A stretch of 64,000 nucleotides of DNA from Theocolax elegans (GCA_026168455.1 CM047429.1:6971125-7035124); one strand, 5' to 3'; positions 46,743-56,497 are shown, counted from the stretch's first letter. A program made the numbers and translations. The notes: a model not told the origin generated them from the sequence alone.

Positions 46743-47465
46743 CTATTCATTATCTACATAATAGAGTGATGGTAAGACTGGATTACAAGGCATTTGAGTA
46801 CCCGTTGTTTTTAATATTCTCGTTCTTGGAGTAAGAAAATAAGTTTTGTTATTCCTTGATACCTCAAGTTCAGCGTAGCATTGTTTCCCATGAAACATTT
46901 TAACTTCTACAGGTACACATTTAACAATATGTACAACTTCTCCGCCTAGGACAGCTAAATATCCGGGTCCTTTCATTAAATTATATGCAAATTCATCTGG
47001 TGCTTGAGTTGCGATGGCAAGTGAATTTTTAATAGTTTGTCTTTCTAAATCACACTTCTGTGTAAGAACATCAATGTATAATTGCTTCATTTGAGTTCGT
47101 ATATGTCGTTCAACATATACAAACTTAGAATTAACATAAGTGAAAATGTCTAAATTAGAAACTGATATTTTTTTATGTTCTGCAAAACTGTTATCTTTAT
47201 CTGTCTCAAAAATTACTAATTTGGGGTGCTCTGTCTTTACAATAGTATAACCGCAAACGAATTCCTTTCCTTTTGCTGTAAGCGCAAACGTTATATCTTC
47301 AGATGCTAATGAATATATAATTTGACTATCACTATTTACATTTATCATTTTACTAGCAAAACCCTCATACAAAATACCATATTTATGAAAATTACATATG
47401 TCAGAAGGAACAGAATTCCAATAAGTATTACCCCCTTCGAAATCAATGCAACTTCCATCAGACAT
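46743..47465 (-). pseudogene. Env-type glycoprotein, middle part
   Basis: A 240-residue ectodomain segment with several Cys (in GSCIDFEGG, VCGYTIV, KQCYAEL, QMPCNPV) and predicted helices around QMKQLYIDVLTQKCDLERQT. A frame change near 47460 separates it from the N-terminal part. It could only be made as one protein if the breaks are assembly errors. Confidence 0.6.
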
Positions 47466-48040
47466 ACACTTCCAGATCGTAAATGAATAGTATTTGAATC
47501 TAATTTAACATTAGCACTTTGTTCAGTTAAAGATATTTTAATCGTACCTTTTACAATAACATTTTCCCATTCGCCATAGGGATCCATATAACCGACTCCA
47601 TCACATTTACCGTTTTCACCGCTATAACCGGCAAATGTCATAGGTCTAGTGAAAGTAGCATTTGATTTTAACCCTTGTATTATATTTCCATTACCAACAT
47701 TATACATTCCAAACATATGCATGTCTCGACAAGCTTCGCGACTAACATCTTTTACATATTCTCCGATATCTACAATTTTTACCCATGAATTAAAACCACA
47801 ATAATATACATTACGTTTTATTTCTACTTTACATTGTATTGCCATAGTTTCGGAATATTCATTTATTTGTAATAATTGAATATATCGCTGAGTAACATTT
47901 ATAGAATTATTTGGTATATTACACTCGCCTACTTCCCTTAAAGAAAGTGTGGTTATGTTAAGATTTCTCGAACCGCAATCATATCCAATTAACCCATAGG
48001 TAGAATGTATAAAAACAAGAAAGGTAAATATAAAATGCAT
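47466..48040 (-). pseudogene. Env-type glycoprotein, N-terminal part with signal peptide
   Basis: Starts 50 bp after the pol stop with a clear signal peptide (MHFIFTFLVFIHSTYG) and then a YDCG and NITTLSL pattern with a GECNIP Cys. This start resembles the glycoproteins of chuvirus-type arthropod negative-strand viruses that some insect LTR elements have captured. That family call rests on pattern memory and is tentative. The 3' end of the frame runs past the break near 47460. Confidence 0.5.
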
Positions 48041-48090
48041 CTGTAAACAAAAAAAATAAAATAACCTATATTAGAATATAATTAACTAAC

Positions 48091-49614
48091 TTATTCGTTA
48101 TCCGAGTCTTTTTTTCTTCTTTTTTTCTTTTTCATTTTTACTTCGTGATTAATATGTGAAATATGTAGTCGATTTGCGTGTACAATTTTAGGTGTTTTAT
48201 AAAATAAAATTTTAACATTATTTTTATCAATTATTTCTAAGATTTTATGAGGTCCAGTATAATGATCTCCTATAGGTGAGCTATGAAGCTCGTAAAATAT
48301 TTCATTCCTTTTTTCTTCAGGTACATATTTCAATATTCCTTTACAAATTATAACCTTAATATTAGTATTTTTAAACACTGATTCTATTAATTCTAAAACT
48401 TCTAACCAACTAACATTTTCTATATATTTACTTTTGGCTATACTAAATTCATTAATTTTTTTTACCTGTATTATTTGCTTTAACGTTAATAGTGTATTAT
48501 AAATTTGTTTTTTAATATAAATTTGAGATTCAGGAGTAGGTCCACGAATGCATAACGCAATTAGATATTTATTATTTATACGCTTATAAGTATTAATAGT
48601 ACCTACTTCTAAATTTCGTTTCTCTGGTATTTTATTAGCTAAAAGTAACCCTTGAGCTCCTTCGTCACATGGCTTACCACTACTATCTATAAAATAGACT
48701 ATATTATCACTTCGGAATTGTAATAATTCTTTGGTCTCAACTATGTTATTTGTAATTTGATTTTTATTATTAAAAATTTTATCTATTATATCCTCATCAG
48801 ATGAAGTTTCATTAAAAGATGATAAATTATTTTCTTTTGAAGCTATTAGCTTATTTTGATTAAAATCTTCATCTGGCGAGGATAATGAACTACTAGAACT
48901 ATGAATTGATTTACGTATATTATTTTTAACATTTTTTTTAACTCTATTATGACTATCCCGCTTACTAATTTCTGCTTCTACATCACTATTACTATCACTA
49001 CTCTCTGCATAATTGACTTCTTCTATTTTATTTTTAATTTGATTTTTCTCTTGGTCATTTTTGGTATTTTCAGCCTTTTGTAATAATTTTTGTCTACGAG
49101 TTATAACATTAATCTGTTCTGTCATTGGTATATTTCTTGACAATGCGTCAGCGTGAAGATTTTGTTTACCCGGTTTATAAATTATGTTATAATCATACTC
49201 TGAAAGTTTGAACCTCGATTTTTGAACACGAGTATTTAAATTAGCAGTCTTAAACCATACTAAAGGTTGATGGTCAGTTACAATTGTTACTTTTCTTCCA
49301 AAAACATAAGGTCTGAATTCCTTAACTGCATGAATAACTGCAAGTGCTTCCTTTTCATAAGTATCATATTTTAACTCGGGTCCTCTTAAAACGCGGGAAG
49401 TATAGGCTATTGGCCTATCCTTTCCAAGCTTTCCTTGAGAAAGTATGCCACCTATAGCATATCCTGATGCATCTGTTGTAATTATAAATGGTTGAGTCAT
49501 ATCAGGAAATGCTAATAATGGAACAGAACATAAAATATCTTTTAAGGTTATAAAAGCTGTTTCTGTATTTTCATTCCATTCGAATTTATTATCTTTCTGT
49601 AAAAGTTTGGTCAA
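48091..49614 (-). pseudogene. RNase H, macrodomain-like region and truncated integrase, Gypsy-3
   Basis: A 507-residue frame. Residues 1-160: RT connection end and RNase H (TTDASGYAIGG with D48, YEKEALAV E88, TDHQPL D114, HADALSR D156). Residues 165-290: charged Ser/Asn-rich linker. Residues 302-425: macrodomain-like region (48711-48340). Residues 432-451: start of an integrase zinc domain (two His). At 452-453 this joins directly to GPHKILEI and KIVHANRLHISH, the integrase C-terminal module. The zinc Cys pair and whole DDE core are therefore missing, in frame. A Lys-rich tail ends the protein. Confidence 0.85.
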
Positions 49615-49763
49615 TGGTTTTGCGATTTTAGCAAAATCTTTAATAAATCGACGATAATAACCAGCTAAACCTAAAAATTGTCGTATATTTTTCTCAGTTT
49701 TTGGTCGAGGAAATTCTCTTACTGCTCTAACCTTATTAGGATCGGGTCTGATTCCATCCTTAC

Positions 49764-50646
49764 TTAGAATATGCGAAAATATGTCACCTCCTTTTTCAAA
49801 ATATTACATTTTTCAGGTTCCAATTTCCAATTAGCTTTGCGTAGTCTATCCATTACTTCATTAAACAATTCTTCATGTTCTTCTAATGTTTTTAAATAAC
49901 AATCATAAATAACAATATCGTCCATATAAACAAAAACACCTTTTCCGATCAATCCTTGTAGGGTAAAATTCATCGCTCGCTGGTATTCTACACCAGCGTT
50001 TCGTAATCCAAAGGGCATTCGAACAAATTCATAATGCCCAGAGGTTGTGGAGAAAGCAGTTTTCTCTGCATCCTTCTCATTTAATAAAATTTGGTGGAAC
50101 CCCGCCACGCAGTCCATCACTGAGTACCAGCACGCATTCCCTACTTGGTCTAAAATATCCGTAATATTTGGTATTGGGTGAGACATTGGAATCGTTTTTT
50201 CATTAAGAGGTCTAAAATCTAATACTACACGCCATCTTGGTTTACCATCCGATCCTGCCTTTTTTGGTACGACCCAGAGACTAGTATTATAAGGCGATCT
50301 TGAATGTCTTATAATTCCTTTTTTTAACAATTCTTGTACTTGCCTTTCTACTTCATCCCTTAGGGTATGAGGTAACCTATATTGTTTTGTATTCACCGGT
50401 ATATCGTCAACCGTAGGTATCCTATGAGTTACTACATTGGTTACTGTTAACTTATCACCTTCTAAATAAAACATATCTAAATTATTTTTTATTAACCTAT
50501 ATGCTTGATCTAATTCCTTATCCTTAAGATAATTTAGTTTCATTAAACCCTTTAACCTATCTAAACGAGATAATTTAGTTTCTACTGTACTTATTTCTTT
50601 TAAATTAGACCTTAATTGACTACTACAAATATTAAGATAATCAGTA
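49764..50646 (-). pseudogene. Reverse transcriptase, Gypsy-3
   Basis: Fingers and palm of a gypsy RT: YRLPHTLRDEVERQVQELLK, RWRVVLDFRPLNEKTI, SVMDCVAGFHQIL (first Asp), FSTTSGHYEFVRMPFGLRNA and FVYMDDIVIY (catalytic pair). The frame enters directly from the 13-bp duplication left of the hammerhead array. A one-base loss near 49775 shifts it out of frame with the connection and RNase H. Otherwise all RT motifs are intact. Confidence 0.88.
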
Positions 50647-50887
50647 TCATCTTTAAATAATAAATGAATTTATTGATCTCCACAAGCCAAAGAAATATTC
50701 CTCACAACTCAAGTAAGGCGGACTGTATTAATACCAGCCACTATAGAAACCTCACAGGATGAGTGTTTGAAAAAAGACTAAGACAAGCTAAGTCAAAAAA
50801 ATATATAAAATTTAATTGATTGTAATATAAAATTAATAAAAACTTAAAAAGATGGAAAAAAAATTAAAAAAAGAAAAGAAAATTTAT

Positions 50888-50954
50888 TGTATTTCGCCCT
50901 GAGTATGCCTGGTGGGCTCATCAGTAGAGTCCAGGCATCTCGTCTCTAGATACA
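50888..50954 (-). ncRNA. Hammerhead ribozyme, minus-strand copy
   Basis: Exact reverse complement of the plus-strand hammerhead cores, with the same stems and the CTGATGAG / CGAAA core. Cleavage would fall between the complements of 50949 and 50948. Confidence 0.85.
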
Positions 50955-51377
50955 GATGAAAGATATACAAATTTTTGAAAATCAGCTCTATCCCGACGAG
51001 GAAGACATGGGGTATATATGCCCTACCTATAGCAAACTTTATTAAGTGCCACATATTAACAGGTAGCCCCCTAACGCACTTACATAGAATTAATGTCTTA
51101 ATCGTCAGAATATTGTCACATAAAGCAATTTTGTGATCTAATGCCGTATAATTTGAAAATTCGTGAATTTATTGCTTGTTTATATTATAAGTTATATGAT
51201 AAATGAATTTATTGATCTCCACAAGCCAAAGAAATATTCCTCACAACTCAAGTAAGGCGGACTGTATTAATACCAGCCACTATAGAAACCTCAAGTTTGC
51301 TATAGGTAGGGCATATATACCCCATGTCTTCCTCGTCGGGATAGAGCTGATTTTCAAAAATTTGTATATCTTTCATC

Positions 51378-51444
51378 TGTATCTAGAGACGAGATGCCTG
51401 GACTCTACTGATGAGCCCACCAGGCATAGTCAGGGCGAAATACA
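51378..51444 (+). ncRNA. Hammerhead ribozyme 1 (type III layout)
   Basis: Stem III is UGUAU with AUACA; the cleavage triplet is AUC (cut after 51383). Stem I is UAGAG with CUCUA around a 14-nt loop. Core CUGAUGAG follows, then stem II GCCC with GGGC around a 14-nt loop, then GAAA. Loop I AUGCCUGG and loop II CCAGGCAU are fully complementary (8 bp), so the loops could kiss. All invariant core bases are present. Confidence 0.88.
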
Positions 51445-51916
51445 ATAAATTTTCTTTTCTTTTTTTAATTTTTTTTCCATCTTTTTAAGTTTTTATTAAT
51501 TTTATATTACAATCAATTAAATTTTATATATTTTTTTGACTTAGCTTGTCTTAGTCTTTTTTCAAACACTCATCCTGTGAGGTTTCTATAGTGGCTGGTA
51601 TTAATACAGTCCGCCTTACTTGAGTTGTGAGGAATATTTCTTTGGCTTGTGGAGATCAATAAATTCATTTATCATATAACTTATAATATAAACAAGCAAT
51701 AAATTCACGAATTTTCAAATTATACGGCATTAGATCACAAAATTGCTTTATGTGACAATATTCTGACGATTAAGACATTAATTCTATGTAAGTGCGTTAG
51801 GGGGCTACCTGTTAATATGTGGCACTTAATAAAGTTTGCTATAGGTAGGGCATATATACCCCATGTCTTCCTCGTCGGGATAGAGCTGATTTTCAAAAAT
51901 TTGTATATCTTTCATC

Positions 51917-51983
51917 TGTATCTAGAGACGAGATGCCTGGACTCTACTGATGAGCCCACCAGGCATACTCAGGGCGAAATACA
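51917..51983 (+). ncRNA. Hammerhead ribozyme 2
   Basis: Same core, stems and complementary loops as copy 1 (loop II reads CATACTCA rather than CATAGTCA at its end). Predicted cut after 51922. Confidence 0.88.
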
Positions 51984-52455
51984 ATAAATTTTCTTTTCTT
52001 TTTTTAATTTTTTTTCCATCTTTTTAAGTTTTTATTAATTTTATATTACAATCAATTAAATTTTATATATTTTTTTGACTTAGCTTGTCTTAGTCTTTTT
52101 TCAAACACTCATCCTGTGAGGTTTCTATAGTGGCTGGTATTAATACAGTCCGCCTTACTTGAGTTGTGAGGAATATTTTCTTTGGCTTGTGGAGATCAAT
52201 AAATTCATTTATCATATAACTTATAATATAAACAAGCAATAAATTCACGAATTTGCAAATTATACGGCATTAGATCACAAAATTGCTTTATGTGACAATA
52301 TTCTGACGATTAAGACATTAGTTCTATGTAAGTGCGTTAGGGGGCTACCTGTTAATATGTGGCACTTAATAAAGTTTGCTATAGGTAGGGCATATATACC
52401 CCATGTCTTCCTCGTCGGGATGAGCTGATTTTCAAAAATTTGTATATCTTTCATC

Positions 52456-52522
52456 TGTATCTAGAGACGAGATGCCTGGACTCTACTGATGAGCCCACCA
52501 GGCATACTCAGGGCGAAATACA
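52456..52522 (+). ncRNA. Hammerhead ribozyme 3
   Basis: Core and stems identical to copy 2. Predicted cut after 52461. Its unit has shortened T-runs downstream, but the ribozyme is untouched. Confidence 0.88.
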
Positions 52523-52987
52523 ATAAATTTTCTTTTCTTTTTTAATTTTTTTCCATCTTTTAAGTTTATTAATTTATATTACAATCAATTAAATTTATAT
52601 ATTTTTTTGACTTAGCTTGTCTTAGTCTTTTTTCAAACACTCATCCTGTGAGGTTTCTATAGTGGCTGGTATTAATACAGTCCGCCTTACTTGAGTTGTG
52701 AGGAATATTTCTTTGGCTTGTGGAGATCAATAAATTCATTTATCATATAACTTATAATATAAACAAGCAATAAATTCACGAATTTGCAAATTATACGGCA
52801 TTAGATCACAAAATTGCTTTATGTGACAATATTCTGACGATTAAGACATTAGTTCTATGTAAGTGCGTTAGGGGGCTACCTGTTAATATGTGGCACTTAA
52901 TAAAGTTTGCTATAGGTAGGGCATATATACCCCATGTCTTCCTCGTCGGGATAGAGCTGATTTTCAAAAATTTGTATATCTTTCATC

Positions 52988-53054
52988 TGTATCTAGAGAC
53001 GAGATGCCTGGACTCTACTGATGAGCCCACCAGGCATACTCAGGGCGAAATACA
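52988..53054 (+). ncRNA. Hammerhead ribozyme 4
   Basis: Core and stems identical to copies 2 and 3. Predicted cut after 52993. It is the last before the partial unit that ends the array. Confidence 0.88.
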
Positions 53055-53325
53055 ATAAATTTTCTTTTCTTTTTTTAATTTTTTTTCCATCTTTTTAAGT
53101 TTTTATTAATTTTATATTACAATCAATTAAATTTTATATATTTTTTTGACTTAGCTTGTCTTAGTCTTTTTTCAAACACTCATCCTGTGAGGTTTCTATA
53201 GTGGCTGGTATTAATACAGTCCGCCTTACTTGAGTTGTGAGGAATATTTCTTTGGCTTGTGGAGATCAATAAATTCATTTATCATTTATAATATAAACAA
53301 GCAATAAATTCACGAATTTTCAAAT

Positions 53326-54347
53326 TCATCTTTAAATAGTTTCGATTCTATATTTAAATCTTTAAAAACTTGTTCCGTTGAAAAATATGAACTATAACTT
53401 TCACTTAAATTAATTTTTTTATCAGTAAAATTAAACTCGGGATTTTCGTATTTAGTCTGTATTGAATTATCACTATCATATTCATCATAATAATTTCCAT
53501 TTTGCATTTCGTTTATTTTTGGTACTGTAAATTCTACACGAGGTTTTAATATTTGAATTTTATCTTGAACCTTAAATATTCCAGCTCCAAAATCTATTAT
53601 TGCTTTTGATTTTTCCAAATATTCTACTCCGATTATACCTTCACAAGGAATACTTAATTCATCCGGTACAACTTGGAAATCTATTGTATAATCTAACAAC
53701 AAAATTTCGGTTGATCCTAAAGTAGGTATAAAATCACCATTTACTCCCTTTAAATATATAGCCCTAGACTTATTTATGTTGCAAAATTGAGGTATTAAGC
53801 TCTTCTTTATGAGGCTGCCTTCAGCACCAGTATCTATTAAAAATTGACCTTTATTACCATCATTTTTATTCAAAATATCAATAAAAGGTAAAGCAGTATT
53901 ATTTTTAATATTAATATTAATTACTCTATTAATTTCTAACTCTTGTTCTACATTAAAATCTTGTCTGAAAGGTACTATCATATTATTACAAATGAGAGTT
54001 TTATTATCAAAATTAATAATGGTCTCTGTTTCATTAAAAAATTGAGCACCTAAAATTCCATCATATATAATTCCAAAAGAATCGCTAACGACATGAAATT
54101 TAGTAGGAAAATTTAAAATTTTTATTCTAACTGTACCAATAGATTTATTAATATCATCTGAAATACCTTTTATTAATATTATTTCATCAGTACAAATATT
54201 CATATCCAATGGTAAGGCGCTAAATTTAATAATATTTCCTTGAGAGCCTGAATCTATCATTAAATTAAATTTTTTTGTAATACATCTACATGAAATATAC
54301 GGGATAAGTTTACCGAAACTTTTTAATCTAAGGGTATTAATTCGCAT
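53326..54347 (-). pseudogene. Double retropepsin-like protease, Gypsy-3
   Basis: One frame carries two aspartic-protease-like domains. Domain 1 (residues ~25-120): LMIDSGSQGNIIK with D32-S-G and GILGAQFF near its end. Domain 2 (~165-260): FLIDTGAEGSLIKKSLI with D172-T-G and GIIGVEYL. The two align along their length, so they are a tandem duplication. Retroviral proteases are normally homodimers; here one chain could form the two-Asp site. The frame overlaps the zinc-knuckle frame by 25 bp, shifted -1, and is then cut by the hammerhead array. Confidence 0.85.
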
Positions 54348-54787
54348 AAAGCTTCGTCCACTTGAGTCATATTTACTTGACGCGCCTGAGTTTTCGGTGG
54401 TTCCGAACTCGCGCCTACTTTCAGAACACCCTGGCCGTTTCCCGCCTTAAGATTTTCATTATACATACGTTTTCTACATTCACTAATTTCGTGCCCATTA
54501 TTTTTGCAATATCTACAAAATTTATTAGATTTATTCTCATTTTTATTTCTACATTGATTAGCAGAATGTCCAATACGACTACATAATTGACAAATTAAAT
54601 TAACATTACTTTGTTGTTTTAAACGTAAAAAACAATCTTTGATTTTATGACCGGGACGTTGGCAATGGTGGCAGATTACTGAATTTTTCTTATTACAATT
54701 TGACGTTTCATGGCCTTCTGTATTACATATCGTACACAAATTAATTTTTTTAGTTTTATTTTTAATTGAATAATCAATATTTTGGTC
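54323..54787 (-). pseudogene. Nucleocapsid with four CCHC zinc knuckles, Gypsy-3
   Basis: Four complete knuckles: CTICNTEGHETSNC, CHHCQRPGHKIKDC, CQLCSRIGHSANQC and CRYCKNNGHEISEC. All fit C-x2-C-x4-H-x4-C. The frame is the same as the gag frame, from which it is separated by one TAA (54790-54788). The terminal stretch (GASSEPPKTQARQVNMTQ) precedes the overlap with protease. Confidence 0.85.
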
Positions 54788-55627
54788 TTAATTTCTTAAA
54801 GACTTTTGAGCTAATACAATTTTTTCGGCCTTTACTGCGTTTTTTACTATGTTTTGTATATCATCTGCATTTTCAAGTTTTTGTTCAATTTCCGGTTTTA
54901 ATCCATTTTTAAAACATTCAACAGTAAATTTTTCAATTCTATCCTTGAACCCTACTTCATTACTATCATTTTCCGATTCAAAAATTTTTCTACTCAACTC
55001 ACGAATTCTATTTGCAAATGTTATGACCGACTCATCATCTCTTTGAAATTCATTACCCATTTCGGCTTGCAATTGATGAACAGTTTTGGCCGGCGCATAT
55101 ATGGCTTTTATATATTTTTTTAACGCATCTAAATTATTAAATTTTTGCCCATGAATAGCCTTCCTTGCCTCACCTATTATTTTTGATCTTAATAATTTAG
55201 TAAGATTTAACTCGTTACTATCACCTACAATTTCTCTAGCTTCATCACAAGCTTCAAAGAAAACAGTTAGGGGCATATTTTCCCCGTCAAATTCGGGTAC
55301 AATGGCCAAAGTATCTTTTAAGGATATAACTTGGGCTGGGGGGCCTTCAGTAGCCATTATTGCTTTTACTTCTACCTCTGGTTCTTTAAAATTAAAAATT
55401 TCACTACTATCTATTTTTGTTAAGTCAGTAGTACTAAATGATTTTGATTTAAAAACTTTTTCAAAATTATCAGAATTATTTTGAGGACCTTCAGGGTTAC
55501 TTGACTCGGAATCAGAACTAGATACTTTCTGTGTAGAATCAATTTTCGAACGAACTGTTACCAAAGGATCTAATTCAATATTAAGGAATTTTCTTTGACT
55601 GCGTGTTAAACGAGCATCCGGATTCAT
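54788..55627 (-). CDS. Gag capsid, Gypsy-3
   Basis: A 279-residue frame. It has a charged Ser-rich N-terminus, then LAIVPEFDGENMPLTVFFEA, KLLRSKIIGEARKAIHGQKF and LQAEMGNEFQRDDESVITFA NRIRELSR-type helices, ending in a helix rich in Lys. This is the gypsy-type capsid (retrotrans_gag) outline. The ATG at 55627 is the first in frame and is preceded by a stop-containing stretch. Confidence 0.8.
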   Translation of the reverse strand: MNPDARLTRSQRKFLNIELDPLVTVRSKIDSTQKVSSSDSESSNPEGPQNNSDNFEKVFKSKSFSTTDLTKIDSSEIFNFKEPEVEVKAIMATEGPPAQVISLKDTLAIVPEFDGENMPLTVFFEACDEAREIVGDSNELNLTKLLRSKIIGEARKAIHGQKFNNLDALKKYIKAIYAPAKTVHQLQAEMGNEFQRDDESVITFANRIRELSRKIFESENDSNEVGFKDRIEKFTVECFKNGLKPEIEQKLENADDIQNIVKNAVKAEKIVLAQKSLRN

Positions 55628-55773
55628 TAAGAATAAATAATAATCACTGATTTAAATTTTTCATCAATTTTTCGAGGTTAGTTATAGCTATTTGTTGTTG
55701 TAAAAATAAAAATTCATAAGTTTTAATTGACTCTTTTATTTCGTTATTGGAATCAGTTAAAGCCCGCATCCAA

Positions 55774-55938
55774 TTAAACAAAAAATTCTAATCTTTTTTC
55801 TGCTTTTTCTATTCTACACAATAATATCTTATAATTAAAAAATAACTCTTCACTATTTTCTTCAATAAATTCTAATCTTTCGTCTATTTCTGCAAATTGA
55901 TCATTAGAAAACCGGCTTATAATTCGCCAACGAGACAT
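55774..55938 (-). CDS. Small coiled-coil ORF upstream of gag (ORF-C)
   Basis: A 54-residue frame starting MSRWRIISRF with an acidic/leucine helix (EIDERLEFIEENSEELFFNY). The next frame (about 55771-55635) keeps similar coiled-coil character to just before gag, so a one-base shift may have split a ~100-residue protein. No known family. Confidence 0.4.
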   Translation of the reverse strand: MSRWRIISRFSNDQFAEIDERLEFIEENSEELFFNYKILLCRIEKAEKRLEFFV

Positions 55939-56021
55939 TTATTCTAATGTTAATCTACTTATGGAATTTATTAAATTATCGATATCGGATGACCGACTAA
56001 CTAATATACAATCTAATCCTT

Positions 56022-56213
56022 TTAAACTTTCTTTTTATTATTATTTACTATACTATATGTACGTATGTTCATATACCAAATTGAAATTAAATTTTCTAAA
56101 TCTTTAATTTTTCTTTCAAGTTTATTAAAATATTTATATAAATAATTATAATAATAATCATTAAAAAAAATTTTTTCATGAATATCATCAATTACATTTT
56201 CCGTTCCATCCAA
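56022..56213 (-). CDS. Small ORF upstream of gag (ORF-B)
   Basis: A 63-residue frame (MDGTENVIDDIHEKIFFNDY at its start) with an aromatic/Lys-rich helix. It overlaps no other frame and lies between ORF-A and ORF-C. I recognise no domain; the function is unknown. Confidence 0.35.
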   Translation of the reverse strand: MDGTENVIDDIHEKIFFNDYYYNYLYKYFNKLERKIKDLENLISIWYMNIRTYSIVNNNKKKV

Positions 56214-56497
56214 AAATTATTTTATTTAAATCCGGAGTCATTAAAAAAATATCAAAAAATGGATTAAACCGCCCAATTATTGGTTCAAAAATTCTAAAAA
56301 AAAAATTTTCAGGACACAAAATAAACTTCCACTAATTATAAAATAATAAAATATTATATTTGGATAAATCTCAGGTTAGCATCATAGAAATATCCAAATA
56401 TCATGTTTTTATTTATTAACATACGTTACAAAAATATAATATAATCGGTAATTACAAGTATAAAAAAAAATATACATATATATCTGTAAAAAAAATT

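Larger units (their letters stand above)
50660..53325. mobile_element. Hammerhead-ribozyme tandem array (retrozyme-like insertion), 2,666 bp
   Basis: Inserted in Gypsy-3 pol between protease and RT, with the 13-bp duplication TCATCTTTAAATA (50647-50659; 53326-53338). The left ~633 bp is minus-oriented (about 1.2 units) and the rest plus-oriented (about 3.8 units). Hammerhead starts are 539, 539 and 532 bp apart. Units are nearly identical; the third has small T-run deletions. Each has one hammerhead core and no ORF. The long duplication fits LINE-type target-primed insertion. Confidence 0.88.

Noticed and set aside
51203..51448. 81-residue ORF across the hammerhead array joint
   Set aside because: It spans the inversion joint and the ribozyme; it is a chance frame made by the junction.
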